Below are positions 25,753-34,915 of a DNA stretch of 64,000 bases, piece by piece (the first letter of the stretch is position 1; the number at the start of each line of letters is the position of its first letter). The notes below the pieces were generated by a model. It was given only the letters and a program-made list of their open reading frames with translations. It ran no database searches and was not told where the DNA came from. Origin of the DNA: Pseudomonas sp. CFBP 13711. GTDB lineage: Bacteria > Pseudomonadota > Gammaproteobacteria > Pseudomonadales > Pseudomonadaceae. Location: assembly GCF_014842265.1 (NCBI RefSeq), contig NZ_JACYVI010000018.1, positions 21,429 to 85,428 on the forward strand, in the 5' to 3' direction. A program made the translations under genes and the position numbers.

Positions 25753-28494
25753 ATGAGCCAGAAAGTCACCCCGCACCAATTACACGCCTGGCTGTTCGAC
25801 GGGCAGGAAATCGCCGTCTTCGATGTTCGTGAACACGGCCAGTACGGTGAAGCGCATCTGTTTCATGGGGTAAATCTGCCTTATAGCCGCCTTGAGCTGG
25901 ACGTGCATCGCCTGGCCCCCAATCCTCGGGTTCGCCTGGTGGTTTACGACCGCAATGATGGCGACCTCGCCTCACGTGCCGCGCAGCGTCTTGAAGCGCT
26001 GGGCTATAGCGGCGTGCATATTCTTGAGGGCGGCACCGATGGCTGGCGCGCCGCCGGACGGGAGCTGTTTGCCGGAGTACACGTGCCGTCGAAGGCCTTT
26101 GGCGAGTTGGTCGAAGAGGCCCGCCATACGCCACACATCAGCGCCTCCGAGCTGGCGGCGATGCAAGCCAGTGGCACGCCACTGGTGTTGCTGGACGGCC
26201 GGCCGTTCGATGAATACCGCAAGATGACCATTCCCGGTTCCGTCTGCTGCCCCAATGGCGAGCTGGGCTATCGGCTTAACGAGCTGGTGCCGGATGACAC
26301 CACGCCCATCGTGGTCAATTGCGCCGGCCGCACGCGCAGCATCATCGGCGCGCAGACGCTGATCGACCTGGGGGTAAGAAATCCGGTCTACGCCCTCGAA
26401 AACGGCACCCAGGGCTGGTACCTCGCCGACTTGCCGCTGGAACATGGCAGCGAGCGCCGATACCCGAACTTCCCGCCGGGCGCTTCGCTGGAGGCGCAAC
26501 GTCAGGCGGCTCAACATCTCGCCCGGCGCGCCGGGGTGCAGGCGGTGGATGCGCCGCAGGTTCTGGCGTGGTCTGCCGACCAATCCCGGAGTCTGTTTCT
26601 GTGCGACGTGCGTACCCCGGAAGAATTTGCGCTGGGCAGTTTGCCGGGCGCGCAACACACGCCGGGTGGGCAGTTGATTCAGAGCACCGACCTGTACATC
26701 GGTGTGCGTCAGGCGCGGTTGGTGCTGGTGGACAACGACGGCGTGCGCGCGCCGATCGTCGCCGCCTGGCTGCGTCAGCTGGGCCACGACGCCTATGTAC
26801 TGGAAGGCGGGTTGAACAGCGGCTTGCACCTGCCGATCGACAACTCCGGTGTCTTGCCGCCCCTGGCTGAAGTGGGCGCTGCCGAACTGGCAGATGCGCT
26901 CCGAGACAATACGGTCGTGCTGATCGACCTGCGCGGCAGCATGGCGTTTCGTAAAGGCCATATCGAGGGGTCGCGCTGGTCGATCCGTCCTCGCTTGGCT
27001 GCCGATGTGGTTGGGCAAGGCAGCCCCGTCGTGCTGGTGGCGGAGCAATCGGCCGTGGCGGCGCTGGCTGCACTGGAGTTGCCGGAGGAGCTGCGCGGCT
27101 CGGTGCGCTGGCTGGATTTCAATGCATGGCAGGCGGCAGGTTTCAACCTCAGCGAAAGCGCCGGTGATCCGCCTGACGAGGACTGCATTGATTTTCTGTT
27201 TTTCACCCATGACCGTCATTCGGGCAACAAAGCGGCGGCCCGGCATTACCTGGCCTGGGAGATCGGCCTGCTGGGGCAAATGACCGAGCAGGAGATCGCC
27301 AGTCTCAAGCCCTTGCCGGCCATCGCGGAGGATGATCGCGTTCGTACCCGGCTGGTGCATGCCGCCCGAGGCGCAAAGGGCGACGGGCCGCGCGGCGTGA
27401 ACCCGCCGGTCACGCGAATGAGCACCGTGTTATTCGATAGCCTTGGCGACATGCGCGACGCACGCAAGCGCCGCGACACTGAGCGTGTCCTGAGCTACGG
27501 CGCGCGTGGTAACCCGACCGCGTTCGAACTGGAAGACCTGATCACCGAGCTTGAGGGCGGTTACCGCACTCGCCTGTTCGGTACCGGCCTGGCAGCGGTT
27601 GCGCAGACATTTCTGGCCTACCTGCGCCCAGGCGACCATGTGCTGATTACTGACGCGGTGTATTCACCGGTGCGGCAGATCGCCGAAGCATTTCTGGCGC
27701 CGTTTGGTATCCAGTACAGCTACTTTTCTGCCGACGGCAGCGGCTTGGCGCAGCAGCTGCAAGCCAACACCCGAATGGTCTACACCGAGGTTCCCGGCTC
27801 GCTGCTGTATGAACTGTGCGACCTTCCGGCGATTGCTGCGCTGTGTAAGTCGAAAGGGATTTTGCTGGCAGTCGACAACACCTACGGCTCCGGGTATCAG
27901 TACCGGCCTCTGGCCCTGGGCGCCGACATTTCCATCATGGCCCTGACCAAATACCTGAGCGGTCACAGCGATGTGGTCATGGGCAGCGTCTGTACCACCC
28001 AAGCCGTCTGGCAGCGTCTGGCCGTCATGACCGACACCTTCGGCAACACCGTGAGCCCGGACGATGCTTATCTGGTGCTGCGCGGCGCCCGCACCCTGGC
28101 GGCAAGGTTGGACGTCCACCAGCGCCAGGCCTTGCAGGTCGCGCACTGGCTCCTGGAACAGCCGCAGGTCAAAAACGTGTTCCATCCTGCGCTGCCCCAT
28201 CATCCGGGCCATGCCCTGTGGAAGCGCGACTTCAGCGGCAGCAACGGCTTGCTCACCTTCGAACTCGCGGACGCCGACCCCCGCTATCTGGAACGTTTCA
28301 TCGACGCGCTGCAACTGTTCGGCCTGGGCGCGTCGTGGGGCGGGTTCGAAAGCCTGATCATCGTTGCGAATGTCGGCGACCGTGATAACGCTTCGGACAA
28401 ATCCCTGAATCCGTTGCTGAGGCTGCACATTGGGCTGGAGGATGTGGAGGCGTTGATTGAGGATTTGCGGAGGGGGTTTGAGGCGATTGTCTGA
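25753..28494 (+). CDS. Fusion of four rhodanese-like domains to a PLP cystathionine-lyase-type enzyme
   Basis: This 913-residue cytosolic protein joins two enzyme types. Residues about 1-480 hold four rhodanese-like units: 10-110, 128-230, 265-365 and 375-470. Each contains the FDVRE/LDGRP/CDVRT/IDLRG signature. Only the second keeps the catalytic cysteine (C190 in VVNCAGRTRS); the equivalent loops read VVYDRNDGD, LVLVDNDGV and LVAEQSAV. Residues about 540-913 form a Cys/Met-metabolism PLP enzyme with aspartate VDNTYGSG (about 708) and Schiff-base lysine K733 (MALTKYLSGHSD). The lyase would cleave a C-S bond and the rhodanese could carry the released sulfur as a persulfide. It is the last gene of the operon, 31 bp after the dioxygenase gene. 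The fusion is unusual. Confidence 0.88.
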   Translation: MSQKVTPHQLHAWLFDGQEIAVFDVREHGQYGEAHLFHGVNLPYSRLELDVHRLAPNPRVRLVVYDRNDGDLASRAAQRLEALGYSGVHILEGGTDGWRAAGRELFAGVHVPSKAFGELVEEARHTPHISASELAAMQASGTPLVLLDGRPFDEYRKMTIPGSVCCPNGELGYRLNELVPDDTTPIVVNCAGRTRSIIGAQTLIDLGVRNPVYALENGTQGWYLADLPLEHGSERRYPNFPPGASLEAQRQAAQHLARRAGVQAVDAPQVLAWSADQSRSLFLCDVRTPEEFALGSLPGAQHTPGGQLIQSTDLYIGVRQARLVLVDNDGVRAPIVAAWLRQLGHDAYVLEGGLNSGLHLPIDNSGVLPPLAEVGAAELADALRDNTVVLIDLRGSMAFRKGHIEGSRWSIRPRLAADVVGQGSPVVLVAEQSAVAALAALELPEELRGSVRWLDFNAWQAAGFNLSESAGDPPDEDCIDFLFFTHDRHSGNKAAARHYLAWEIGLLGQMTEQEIASLKPLPAIAEDDRVRTRLVHAARGAKGDGPRGVNPPVTRMSTVLFDSLGDMRDARKRRDTERVLSYGARGNPTAFELEDLITELEGGYRTRLFGTGLAAVAQTFLAYLRPGDHVLITDAVYSPVRQIAEAFLAPFGIQYSYFSADGSGLAQQLQANTRMVYTEVPGSLLYELCDLPAIAALCKSKGILLAVDNTYGSGYQYRPLALGADISIMALTKYLSGHSDVVMGSVCTTQAVWQRLAVMTDTFGNTVSPDDAYLVLRGARTLAARLDVHQRQALQVAHWLLEQPQVKNVFHPALPHHPGHALWKRDFSGSNGLLTFELADADPRYLERFIDALQLFGLGASWGGFESLIIVANVGDRDNASDKSLNPLLRLHIGLEDVEALIEDLRRGFEAIV

Positions 28495-28531
28495 TCGACG
28501 AATAGGCCTTGATTCGTGACCAGCCCCGCAA

Positions 28532-29230
28532 ATGTTGGATCGGCTGCGTAAACGTCTTTACCAGGCCGTGCAGGCGGCAAACCCGAAAGAGTTGATCGTT
28601 CGAAAGGCCAAAATTTCGGTCGCGATAAATATGTACCGCATGCTGGTCGGATGCTTTCGCCATTATTCGCTGCCTCGGGTTTGGACGAATATGGCGATGG
28701 GAAGGCATGGAAAGGACACCAAACTGCGTGATCAGATCCTTAAATCGGAGGCGCGCCAGCAGGTCAATAACGCCGTTGGCAACTCGCTCAAGCTAAACGC
28801 GCTGGGTGTTAATGGAGGGTTAATACGCTTTGCGCCTATAGATTCAGCCGCGATAGAGATCAGTCATGGGTGGTATGGCAGCTCATATCCATGGGGGGAC
28901 GTACCGAGGTGGAAGCGCAAAGATGCCAGAGGGCTTGATCTCGCCCTTTGGCACGCCGATGAACTTTGCGGTTTGTGTTATGCAACACCGCGAAGGAGCC
29001 GTTTGCGGATCAAGGTCATCCTGCTCGAGGGGCAGCCGAACACGAACCATCCCCTAAAAGGACTGGTGGCCCGGATGATGTTTCTAGCGGTAGGTGTTTA
29101 CGCAAGGATGCTGGGCTGTGAAGTCATCCAGATTGAGAGCCCCGAGCCAGGTGTGGTGAGTTACTACCAAAGGTTGGGTTTCCAGTTCGATGCGGATGGA
29201 TGCCTTGTCATTTCGGCAGGTCGTTCCTAA
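28532..29230 (+). CDS. Unknown protein with a possible GNAT-like C-terminus
   Basis: The frame encodes 232 residues. The N-terminal half is basic (MLDRLRKRLYQAVQAANPKE, YRMLVGCFRHYSLPRVW). The C-terminal part has hydrophobic strands (IKVILLEGQP, MMFLAVGVYARML), then EVIQIESPEPGVVSYYQRLG and FQFDADG. That last stretch resembles the end of acetyltransferases, where a tyrosine precedes a Gly-Phe strand. The acetyl-CoA loop is not evident, so this is only a hint. The start is uncertain because no clear ribosome-binding site precedes 28532. It borders the tandem small genes and looks like accessory DNA. Not in the sulfur operon by spacing or function. Confidence 0.5.
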   Translation: MLDRLRKRLYQAVQAANPKELIVRKAKISVAINMYRMLVGCFRHYSLPRVWTNMAMGRHGKDTKLRDQILKSEARQQVNNAVGNSLKLNALGVNGGLIRFAPIDSAAIEISHGWYGSSYPWGDVPRWKRKDARGLDLALWHADELCGLCYATPRRSRLRIKVILLEGQPNTNHPLKGLVARMMFLAVGVYARMLGCEVIQIESPEPGVVSYYQRLGFQFDADGCLVISAGRS

Positions 29231-29263
29231 TATGACTTTCTCAACCAGGGCAGGGAGGTGCTC

Positions 29264-29434
29264 ATGAACACAAGGAAACGCAGAGAAAAACTGCAGTCGA
29301 TCGCTGAGTTCCGAGCCTCAGCGCGCAAGCGCGCTGTTGAAATAATCCCCTCGCAGATGCACTTCCTGCGCGGAGCGCTCGAGATTGAAAGAGAGCTTGA
29401 ACCCGCCGGCCCGATGGCTGGGTTCAGGGGCTGA
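29264..29434 (+). CDS. 56-residue small protein, first tandem copy
   Basis: This short frame (MNTRKRREKLQSIAEFRASA, later MHFLRGALEIERELEPAGPM, ending AGFRG) has a strong GGGAGGTG site 5 bp before the ATG. It is basic at the start, then a predicted amphipathic helix, then a Pro/Gly tail. Its paralogue follows at 29512 with the same length, ribosome-binding site, tail and downstream sequence. I recognise no family. Two related copies with intact frames and matched translation signals support a real gene. Confidence 0.65.
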   Translation: MNTRKRREKLQSIAEFRASARKRAVEIIPSQMHFLRGALEIERELEPAGPMAGFRG

Positions 29435-29511
29435 CTCCTCAAAAGAAAACCGCCGACATCGTCAGTTTTGTTGTTCTAGGATGTCCCCAGGACCACAGCA
29501 GGGAGGTGCTT

Positions 29512-29682
29512 ATGAACATCAAAAAACGCAAGGCCAAGATTCGGGAAATGACGGAATTCAGTGCCGAAGCGCACAAGCGTGCTGCGGAGTATGCTCAAGC
29601 TCAGCTGCATTTTCTGCGCGTAGCAATCGAAATTGGAAGAGACCTTGAACCAGCTGGCCCGATGGCTGGGTTCAGGGGCTGA
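29512..29682 (+). CDS. 56-residue small protein, second tandem copy
   Basis: This paralogue of the gene at 29264 begins MNIKKRKAKIREMTEFSAEA and ends EPAGPMAGFRG, with many conserved positions between (MHFLRGALEIERELEP versus LHFLRVAIEIGRDLEP). It has the same GGGAGGTG site upstream. Substitutions between the copies are spread through the helix and mostly conservative, while the last 12 residues are identical. A strong terminator follows. Function unknown; a small helical regulator or membrane-associated peptide are both possible. Confidence 0.65.
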   Translation: MNIKKRKAKIREMTEFSAEAHKRAAEYAQAQLHFLRVAIEIGRDLEPAGPMAGFRG

Positions 29683-29693
29683 CTCCTCAAAAG

Positions 29694-29720
29694 AAAACCG
29701 CCGATATCGGCGGTTTTTTC
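29694..29720. terminator. Rho-independent terminator after the tandem small genes
   Basis: AAAACCGCCGATATCGGCGG followed by TTTTTTC is a perfect hairpin with a T-run. A-rich sequence on the other side would let it also serve the converging MFS gene. The first copy has a degenerate version at 29446-29471 (AAAACCGCCGACATCGTCAG), so terminator and gene were duplicated together. Confidence 0.88.
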
Positions 29721-29784
29721 TTGAGCGGCAATCAGCGCCTCACCCCTATGGCCTCAGCATTCGTGAGGTGCTGTGTTCCATTCT

Positions 29785-30969
29785 TCATGGCCGTGAGTTC
29801 TTCAAAAACCCTAATAACGCCAACACCGGAAATACACTCCCCACGATCACAATCCACACCCAGCCACCATGGTCATACAGCGCACTGGCGACCACCGAAC
29901 CAATCGCGCCGCCGATGAAGATGCTGGTCATGTACAGCGCGTTGAGCCGGCTGCGGCTTTTGGCGTCGAGGGCGTATACCGCGCGCTGGCCGAGGACCAT
30001 GTTCATCTGCACGCAGAAATCGAGGATGACCCCGGTGAATGCCATGCCGATCACGGCGTATGCCGGTTCGATCAGGCTGGGCAGAAAGCTCAGTGCGGCG
30101 AACAGCATGGCGCACAGGCTGGCGACGCGGGTGTGGCCGGCATCGGCCAGGCGGCCGGCGATGGGCGCGGCGATGGCGCCGATGGCCCCGACCAGGGCGA
30201 AGAGGGCGATCTGGCTTTGCGACAAGCCGTGATCGCGCGCCAGTTCCAGCGGCACGGCGGTCCAGAACAGGCTGAAGGTGGCGAACATGCACGCCTGATA
30301 AAACGCGCGCTGGCGCAGGACCGGCTGTTTGCGCAGCAGGGTCCATAACGATTTGAGCAACTGGCCATACGTGGCGCTGTGGGCAGGCTGATGTTTCGGA
30401 ATGGTGGTCGCCAGCACCACGCTGATCAGCAGCATCACCACGGCGGCCGTGCCGAACACCGCGCGCCAGCCGAAATGGTCGGCGATCAGGCTGGCAGCGG
30501 GTCTGGCCAGCAGAATCCCCAGCAGCAGGCCGCCCATGATGCTGCCGACCACGCGCCCGCGTGTTTCTTCCGGCGCGAGGTTGGCGGCCAGCGGCACCAG
30601 AATCTGTACCGCCACCGAGCTGAAACCCACCAGCAAAGAAGCGATCAGGAACAGGTTGGGCGTCTGCGCGAACGCGGCGCTGAGCAGACTGAGCATGGCG
30701 ACGCCGGTGGTGACGATCATCAGGCGACGGTTTTCCAGCAAGTCGCCCAGCGGCACGAGGAAGAACAGGCCGAGCGCGTAGCCGATCTGGGTCAGCGACA
30801 CGATGAAGCTGGCGAGTGTGCCGGACAGGCCGATGTCCGGTGCGATCAAGCCAATGATGGGCTGGGCGTAATACAGGTTGGCAACGATCGCGCCGCAGCA
30901 GAACGCGAACAGCATCGCCAGGCCCTTGGTCATGGTGGCGCCGTGGGTCGCGGGAGAAATGGACGTCAT
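29785..30969 (-). CDS. MFS transporter, probable drug or metabolite exporter
   Basis: This 394-residue protein has about twelve hydrophobic segments and the MFS loop motif in PLGDLLENRR (between helices 2 and 3). It begins with TKGLAMLFAFCCGAIVANLY and carries a YYAQPIIGLIAPD segment seen in the YnfM/sugar-efflux-like branch. It is a single gene, converging on the small-gene terminator. Substrate unknown; export is more likely than uptake in this branch. Confidence 0.85.
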   Translation of the reverse strand: MTSISPATHGATMTKGLAMLFAFCCGAIVANLYYAQPIIGLIAPDIGLSGTLASFIVSLTQIGYALGLFFLVPLGDLLENRRLMIVTTGVAMLSLLSAAFAQTPNLFLIASLLVGFSSVAVQILVPLAANLAPEETRGRVVGSIMGGLLLGILLARPAASLIADHFGWRAVFGTAAVVMLLISVVLATTIPKHQPAHSATYGQLLKSLWTLLRKQPVLRQRAFYQACMFATFSLFWTAVPLELARDHGLSQSQIALFALVGAIGAIAAPIAGRLADAGHTRVASLCAMLFAALSFLPSLIEPAYAVIGMAFTGVILDFCVQMNMVLGQRAVYALDAKSRSRLNALYMTSIFIGGAIGSVVASALYDHGGWVWIVIVGSVFPVLALLGFLKNSRP

Positions 30970-31248
30970 GGGAATACCTGGAGAGGTTGCAGGCTCGGCA
31001 GAACGATTCTGGTACGGCGTGCAGAAAAGAGTGGCGCGAGGTTAACGCTTTTTCGTTGCGTTAAGAAGGGGTGGCAGTGGAATGGCGCAGCGTTGGTCGG
31101 CGCACGTTATGGAGTGACGCCTTACCCGCACCAAAGCCGTGCAGCCCACGACAATCGCGACGTTCCGGTCGCCCGGCCGAAACTTTTCCACGTGCGCTTC
31201 GGTCACTGCTTACACATACCCCCCTCACACCCCATCGGAAATAAAAAT

Positions 31249-32169
31249 ATGCCTCGGGCAATCTGGAAAGGCGCGATCAGTTTTGGACTGGTGCATATTC
31301 CTGTGGCGCTGGTGTCGGCGACGTCCCGCCAGGGTGTCGACTTCGACTGGCTGGACAAGCGCAGCATGGACCCGGTCGGTTATAAGCGCATCAACAAGGT
31401 CTCCGGCAAGGAGATCAATAAAGAGAACATCGTCAAGGGCGTGCAGTACGAGAAGGGGCGTTACGTCGTCATCAGCGAGGACGAAATTCGCTCGGCGCAC
31501 CCCAAATCAACCCAGACCATCGACATCTTCGGTTTCGTCGACAGCGACCAGATACCGCTGCAGCACATCGACACCCCGTACTTTCTCGCCCCCGACAAGC
31601 GCGGCGAAAAGGTCTACGCGTTGTTGCGCCAGGCGCTGGTCGACACCGGCAAGGTGGCGCTGGCCCATGTGGTGATTCGTACCAGCCAGCACCTGGCGGC
31701 GGTGATGCCGCTGGAGTCGGCGATCGTGCTCGTGCTGCTGCGCTGGCCCTCGGAAGTGCGCGGGCTCGACAGCCTCGAGCTGCCCAAGGAAGCCACCGAC
31801 GTCAAGCTCAGCAAGAGCGAGCTGGACATGGCCAAGCGCCTGATCAAAGACATGAGCACCGAGTGGACGCCGGACGCCGAAGAATACCGCGACACCTTTC
31901 AAGACCAGATCATGTCGCTGGTGGAAACCAAGGCCCGCGAAGGCAAGATCGAGAACGTCGAGACCGATGCTGGCGACACTGAGCGTAAGTCGGCTGATGT
32001 CATCGATCTGACCGAACTGCTCAAGCGCAGCCTGGGCGGTCGCGGCACTGCAGCGAAGGCGGCGCCTGCCAAAGCCAAACCGGCGAGCAAAAGCAAAGCC
32101 GAGTCCAAGGACGATGCGCCGGCGAAGCGCCGTGCTCCGCCCCGAAAGAAGACCACCAAGGCCTCTTGA
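31249..32169 (+). CDS. ku: Ku protein for non-homologous end joining
   Basis: From ATG 31249 the protein is 306 residues, starting MPRAIWKGAISFGLVHIPVA, the highly conserved bacterial Ku N-terminus. The Ku core (about 1-250) includes GKEINKENIVKGVQYEKGRY and HVVIRTSQHLAAVMP. The C-terminal tail is rich in Lys, Ala and Pro (AKAAPAKAKPASKSKAESKD), as in other bacterial Ku proteins, where it aids DNA binding. Ku binds broken DNA ends as a dimer and recruits LigD, encoded 60 bp downstream. The open frame upstream of 31249 is not coding. Confidence 0.96.
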   Translation: MPRAIWKGAISFGLVHIPVALVSATSRQGVDFDWLDKRSMDPVGYKRINKVSGKEINKENIVKGVQYEKGRYVVISEDEIRSAHPKSTQTIDIFGFVDSDQIPLQHIDTPYFLAPDKRGEKVYALLRQALVDTGKVALAHVVIRTSQHLAAVMPLESAIVLVLLRWPSEVRGLDSLELPKEATDVKLSKSELDMAKRLIKDMSTEWTPDAEEYRDTFQDQIMSLVETKAREGKIENVETDAGDTERKSADVIDLTELLKRSLGGRGTAAKAAPAKAKPASKSKAESKDDAPAKRRAPPRKKTTKAS

Positions 32170-32229
32170 ACGCGTGTCCTGTAGTAGCGTTAAAAGATGC
32201 ACCGTTCCAATGCGCAGAGGTTCATCGTC

Positions 32230-34905
32230 ATGACAAAACCTGTGAGTGAATACACCCGCAAGCGCAACTTCGATGTCACGTCCGAGCCGGCCGAAAGCGA
32301 GGGCAAGACGCGAAGCAAGAAAGGCAAGGCGCTGAGTTTCGTCATTCACAAGCACGACGCGCGCAACCTGCATTACGATTTTCGCCTTGAACTGGATGGC
32401 ACACTTAAAAGCTGGGCGGTGCCGAAAGGGCCGAGCCTGGACCCGAAGAACAAACGCCTGGCGGTGCACGTCGAAGACCACCCGCTGGGCTACGGCACGT
32501 TTGAGGGCAGCATTCCTGAGGGCGAATACGGCGCAGGCGACGTGATCGTCTGGGACCGCGGCATTTGGCAGCCCCACGGCGACCCTCAGGAAACCTACAA
32601 GGCCGGCAAGCTCAAATTCACCCTGATCGGCGAAAAGCTCACCGGCGACTGGGCGCTGGTGCGGACCCGCTTGCCCGGCAACAGCGACAAGGAGCAGTGG
32701 CTGTTGATCAATGAAAAGGACGATGCCGTGCGCTCGGGCGAGGAGTACGACATCGTGGCCGACAAGCCGGCAAGCGTAGTCAGTGGCGCGACGGTGGGCG
32801 AAGGACGCAAGCCGGCCAAGAATGCCAAACGTAAATCGGCGGCATCTGAACCCGCTGCCGACACCTCTGCCGCGAAGACGCCCGCAAAGAAGCCAGTGCA
32901 AAAAAAAGCCAAAACGCCTTCGCCCAAAAAGAGCAGCGTGCCGGCCAAGCTCTCGCCGCAGCTGGCGACGCTCATGGACACCCCGCCCGAAGGCACATGG
33001 CTCTACGAAATCAAGTACGACGGTTATCGGATTCTGACCCGCATCATCGATGGCGAGGTGAAGTTCTTTACCCGCAACGGCAATGACTGGACCGATCGAT
33101 TGCCGCTGCAGGCCAAAGCCGTTGGCGATTTGAAACTGGACAACACCTGGCTGGACGGCGAGGTGGTGGTGCTCAACGACGCCGGGTTGCCGGACTTTCA
33201 GGCGCTGCAGAATGCATTCGACATCGACCGCAGCATGGACATCATTTATTACCTGTTTGACGTGCCGTTCCTGAACGGTGAAGACCTGCGGGAGATGCCG
33301 GTCGAAGACCGTCGTGCGGCGCTGAAGAAAGTGCTGGGGCGACAGAAAAAGGGCCTGCTGCGGTTCTCCGAAGCCTTCTCTGCCGGCCATCGCGACATCA
33401 TCGAAAGCGCGAGCCTGATGTCCCTCGAAGGCGTCATCGGCAAGCGCGCCGGCAGCGTGTACCAGTCCAAACGCAATGCCGACTGGATCAAGCTCAAGTG
33501 CAAGCTGCGCCAGGAGTTCGTCGTCGTCGGCTTCACCAAACCTCAGGGCGCGCGCAATGGTTTTGGCGCGCTGCTGCTGGCGGTGAACGAGGAGGGCGCG
33601 GGTCTGGTGTATGCCGGTCGGGTCGGCACGGGGTTCAATCAGCAGATGCTCGGCGACGTGCTTGAGCAGATGAAGCCGCTGGAACAGGACGCCTCGCCGC
33701 TGGCGAAGAAGGTTACCAGCGCCCAGGGCCGGGGTGTGCACTGGATAAAGCCGACCTTGGTGGCGGAGGTCGAGTTCGGCGAATGGACCCGTGACGGCAT
33801 CATTCGTCACTCGGCGTTTGTCTCACTACGCAGCGACAAGCCGGCCAGTGAAGTGGTCCACGAATACCCCAGGACGCCGAGAGACATCAAGGCACCGTTC
33901 AAACCCAGCGCCGCCAAAGCCAAAGCGCGGAGCAAGAAATCCGCGACCCGCGCCGATCCTTCAGCCGAGAAGCCCAAGCCGGCCAGCAAACGTGCAGGCA
34001 AGGACCGCATCGACGTGGCCGGCGTGATGGTCAGCCACCCCGAACGGGTGATCGACGCGGAGAGCGGCCTGCACAAGATCGAGCTGGCGCAGTATTACGA
34101 ATCAGTGGCGGACTGGATTTTGCCGCACCTCGACCATCGGCCCGTGGCGCTGTTGCGCTGCCCCGAAGGCGTGGCGGGCGAGCAGTTTTTCCAGAAACAT
34201 TCCGAGCGCATGGCGATCCCCAACATCAAGCAGTTGGACCCCAAGCTCGACCCCGGACACGCGCGTTTGATGGAGATCGACAGCGTCAAGGCACTGGTCG
34301 GTGCGGCGCAGATGGGCACCATCGAACTGCACACCTGGGGCGCGACCTACGATCAAATCGAGCTGCCAGACCACTTCGTCCTGGATCTCGACCCGGACGA
34401 CCAGTTGCCCTGGCGCAGCATGATCGAAGCCACACAACTGACGTTGTCGACCCTCGACGAGCTGGGCCTGGATGCGTACGTCAAGACCAGCGGCGGCAAG
34501 GGCATGCACATCGTCGTGCCGCTGGCGCGCCGGGCGGATTGGGAGTCGGTCAAAGCCTTCGCCAAGGCGCTGGCGCAATTCATGTCGCGGGAGCTGCCGG
34601 ACCGATTCACCGCCACGTCCGGGCCGAAGAACCGGGTGGGCAAGATCTTCATCGATTACCTGCGTAACAGCCGGGGTGCCAGTACGGTCGTGGCCTATTC
34701 GGCGAGGGCGCGGCCGGGGTTGCCGGTGTCGGTGCCGATCAGCCGTGACGAGCTGACCGAGGTGAAGTCCTCGGCGCAGTGGAACATCGCCAACCTGCAG
34801 CAGCGTTTGCGCAAGCTGAAAGCGGATCCGTGGGCCGGTTACAAGAACACACAGCGCCTGACCAAACCGATGTGGAAGCGTCTGGGCGCCACGCCGCCGG
34901 CGTGA
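32230..34905 (+). CDS. ligD: Multifunctional ATP-dependent DNA ligase D
   Basis: This 891-residue enzyme seals double-strand breaks with Ku. The order is phosphoesterase, ligase, polymerase, as in Pseudomonas. The phosphoesterase domain (about 35-160) has FVIHKHDARNLHYDFRLE and HPLGYGTFEG. A Lys/Ala-rich linker follows (about 190-240). The ligase domain carries the adenylated lysine in EIKYDGYR (about K262) and FTRNGNDWTDR. The polymerase/primase domain (about 600-890) has VLDLDPDDQLPW with catalytic aspartates and VKTSGGKGMHIVVPL. It lies just after ku, presumably co-transcribed. The start at 32230 is preferred to 32197 by comparison with the conserved N-terminus. Confidence 0.96.
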   Translation: MTKPVSEYTRKRNFDVTSEPAESEGKTRSKKGKALSFVIHKHDARNLHYDFRLELDGTLKSWAVPKGPSLDPKNKRLAVHVEDHPLGYGTFEGSIPEGEYGAGDVIVWDRGIWQPHGDPQETYKAGKLKFTLIGEKLTGDWALVRTRLPGNSDKEQWLLINEKDDAVRSGEEYDIVADKPASVVSGATVGEGRKPAKNAKRKSAASEPAADTSAAKTPAKKPVQKKAKTPSPKKSSVPAKLSPQLATLMDTPPEGTWLYEIKYDGYRILTRIIDGEVKFFTRNGNDWTDRLPLQAKAVGDLKLDNTWLDGEVVVLNDAGLPDFQALQNAFDIDRSMDIIYYLFDVPFLNGEDLREMPVEDRRAALKKVLGRQKKGLLRFSEAFSAGHRDIIESASLMSLEGVIGKRAGSVYQSKRNADWIKLKCKLRQEFVVVGFTKPQGARNGFGALLLAVNEEGAGLVYAGRVGTGFNQQMLGDVLEQMKPLEQDASPLAKKVTSAQGRGVHWIKPTLVAEVEFGEWTRDGIIRHSAFVSLRSDKPASEVVHEYPRTPRDIKAPFKPSAAKAKARSKKSATRADPSAEKPKPASKRAGKDRIDVAGVMVSHPERVIDAESGLHKIELAQYYESVADWILPHLDHRPVALLRCPEGVAGEQFFQKHSERMAIPNIKQLDPKLDPGHARLMEIDSVKALVGAAQMGTIELHTWGATYDQIELPDHFVLDLDPDDQLPWRSMIEATQLTLSTLDELGLDAYVKTSGGKGMHIVVPLARRADWESVKAFAKALAQFMSRELPDRFTATSGPKNRVGKIFIDYLRNSRGASTVVAYSARARPGLPVSVPISRDELTEVKSSAQWNIANLQQRLRKLKADPWAGYKNTQRLTKPMWKRLGATPPA

Positions 34906-34915
34906 AGCGTTGAGT

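Noticed and set aside
30379..31248. N-terminal 290-residue extension of Ku
   Set aside because: It is antisense to the MFS gene and lacks Ku-like sequence; the conserved Ku start is at 31249.
31507..33810. 767-residue antisense frame over ku and ligD
   Set aside because: It is a mirror of two well-supported genes in high-GC DNA, with no domain and no ribosome-binding site.
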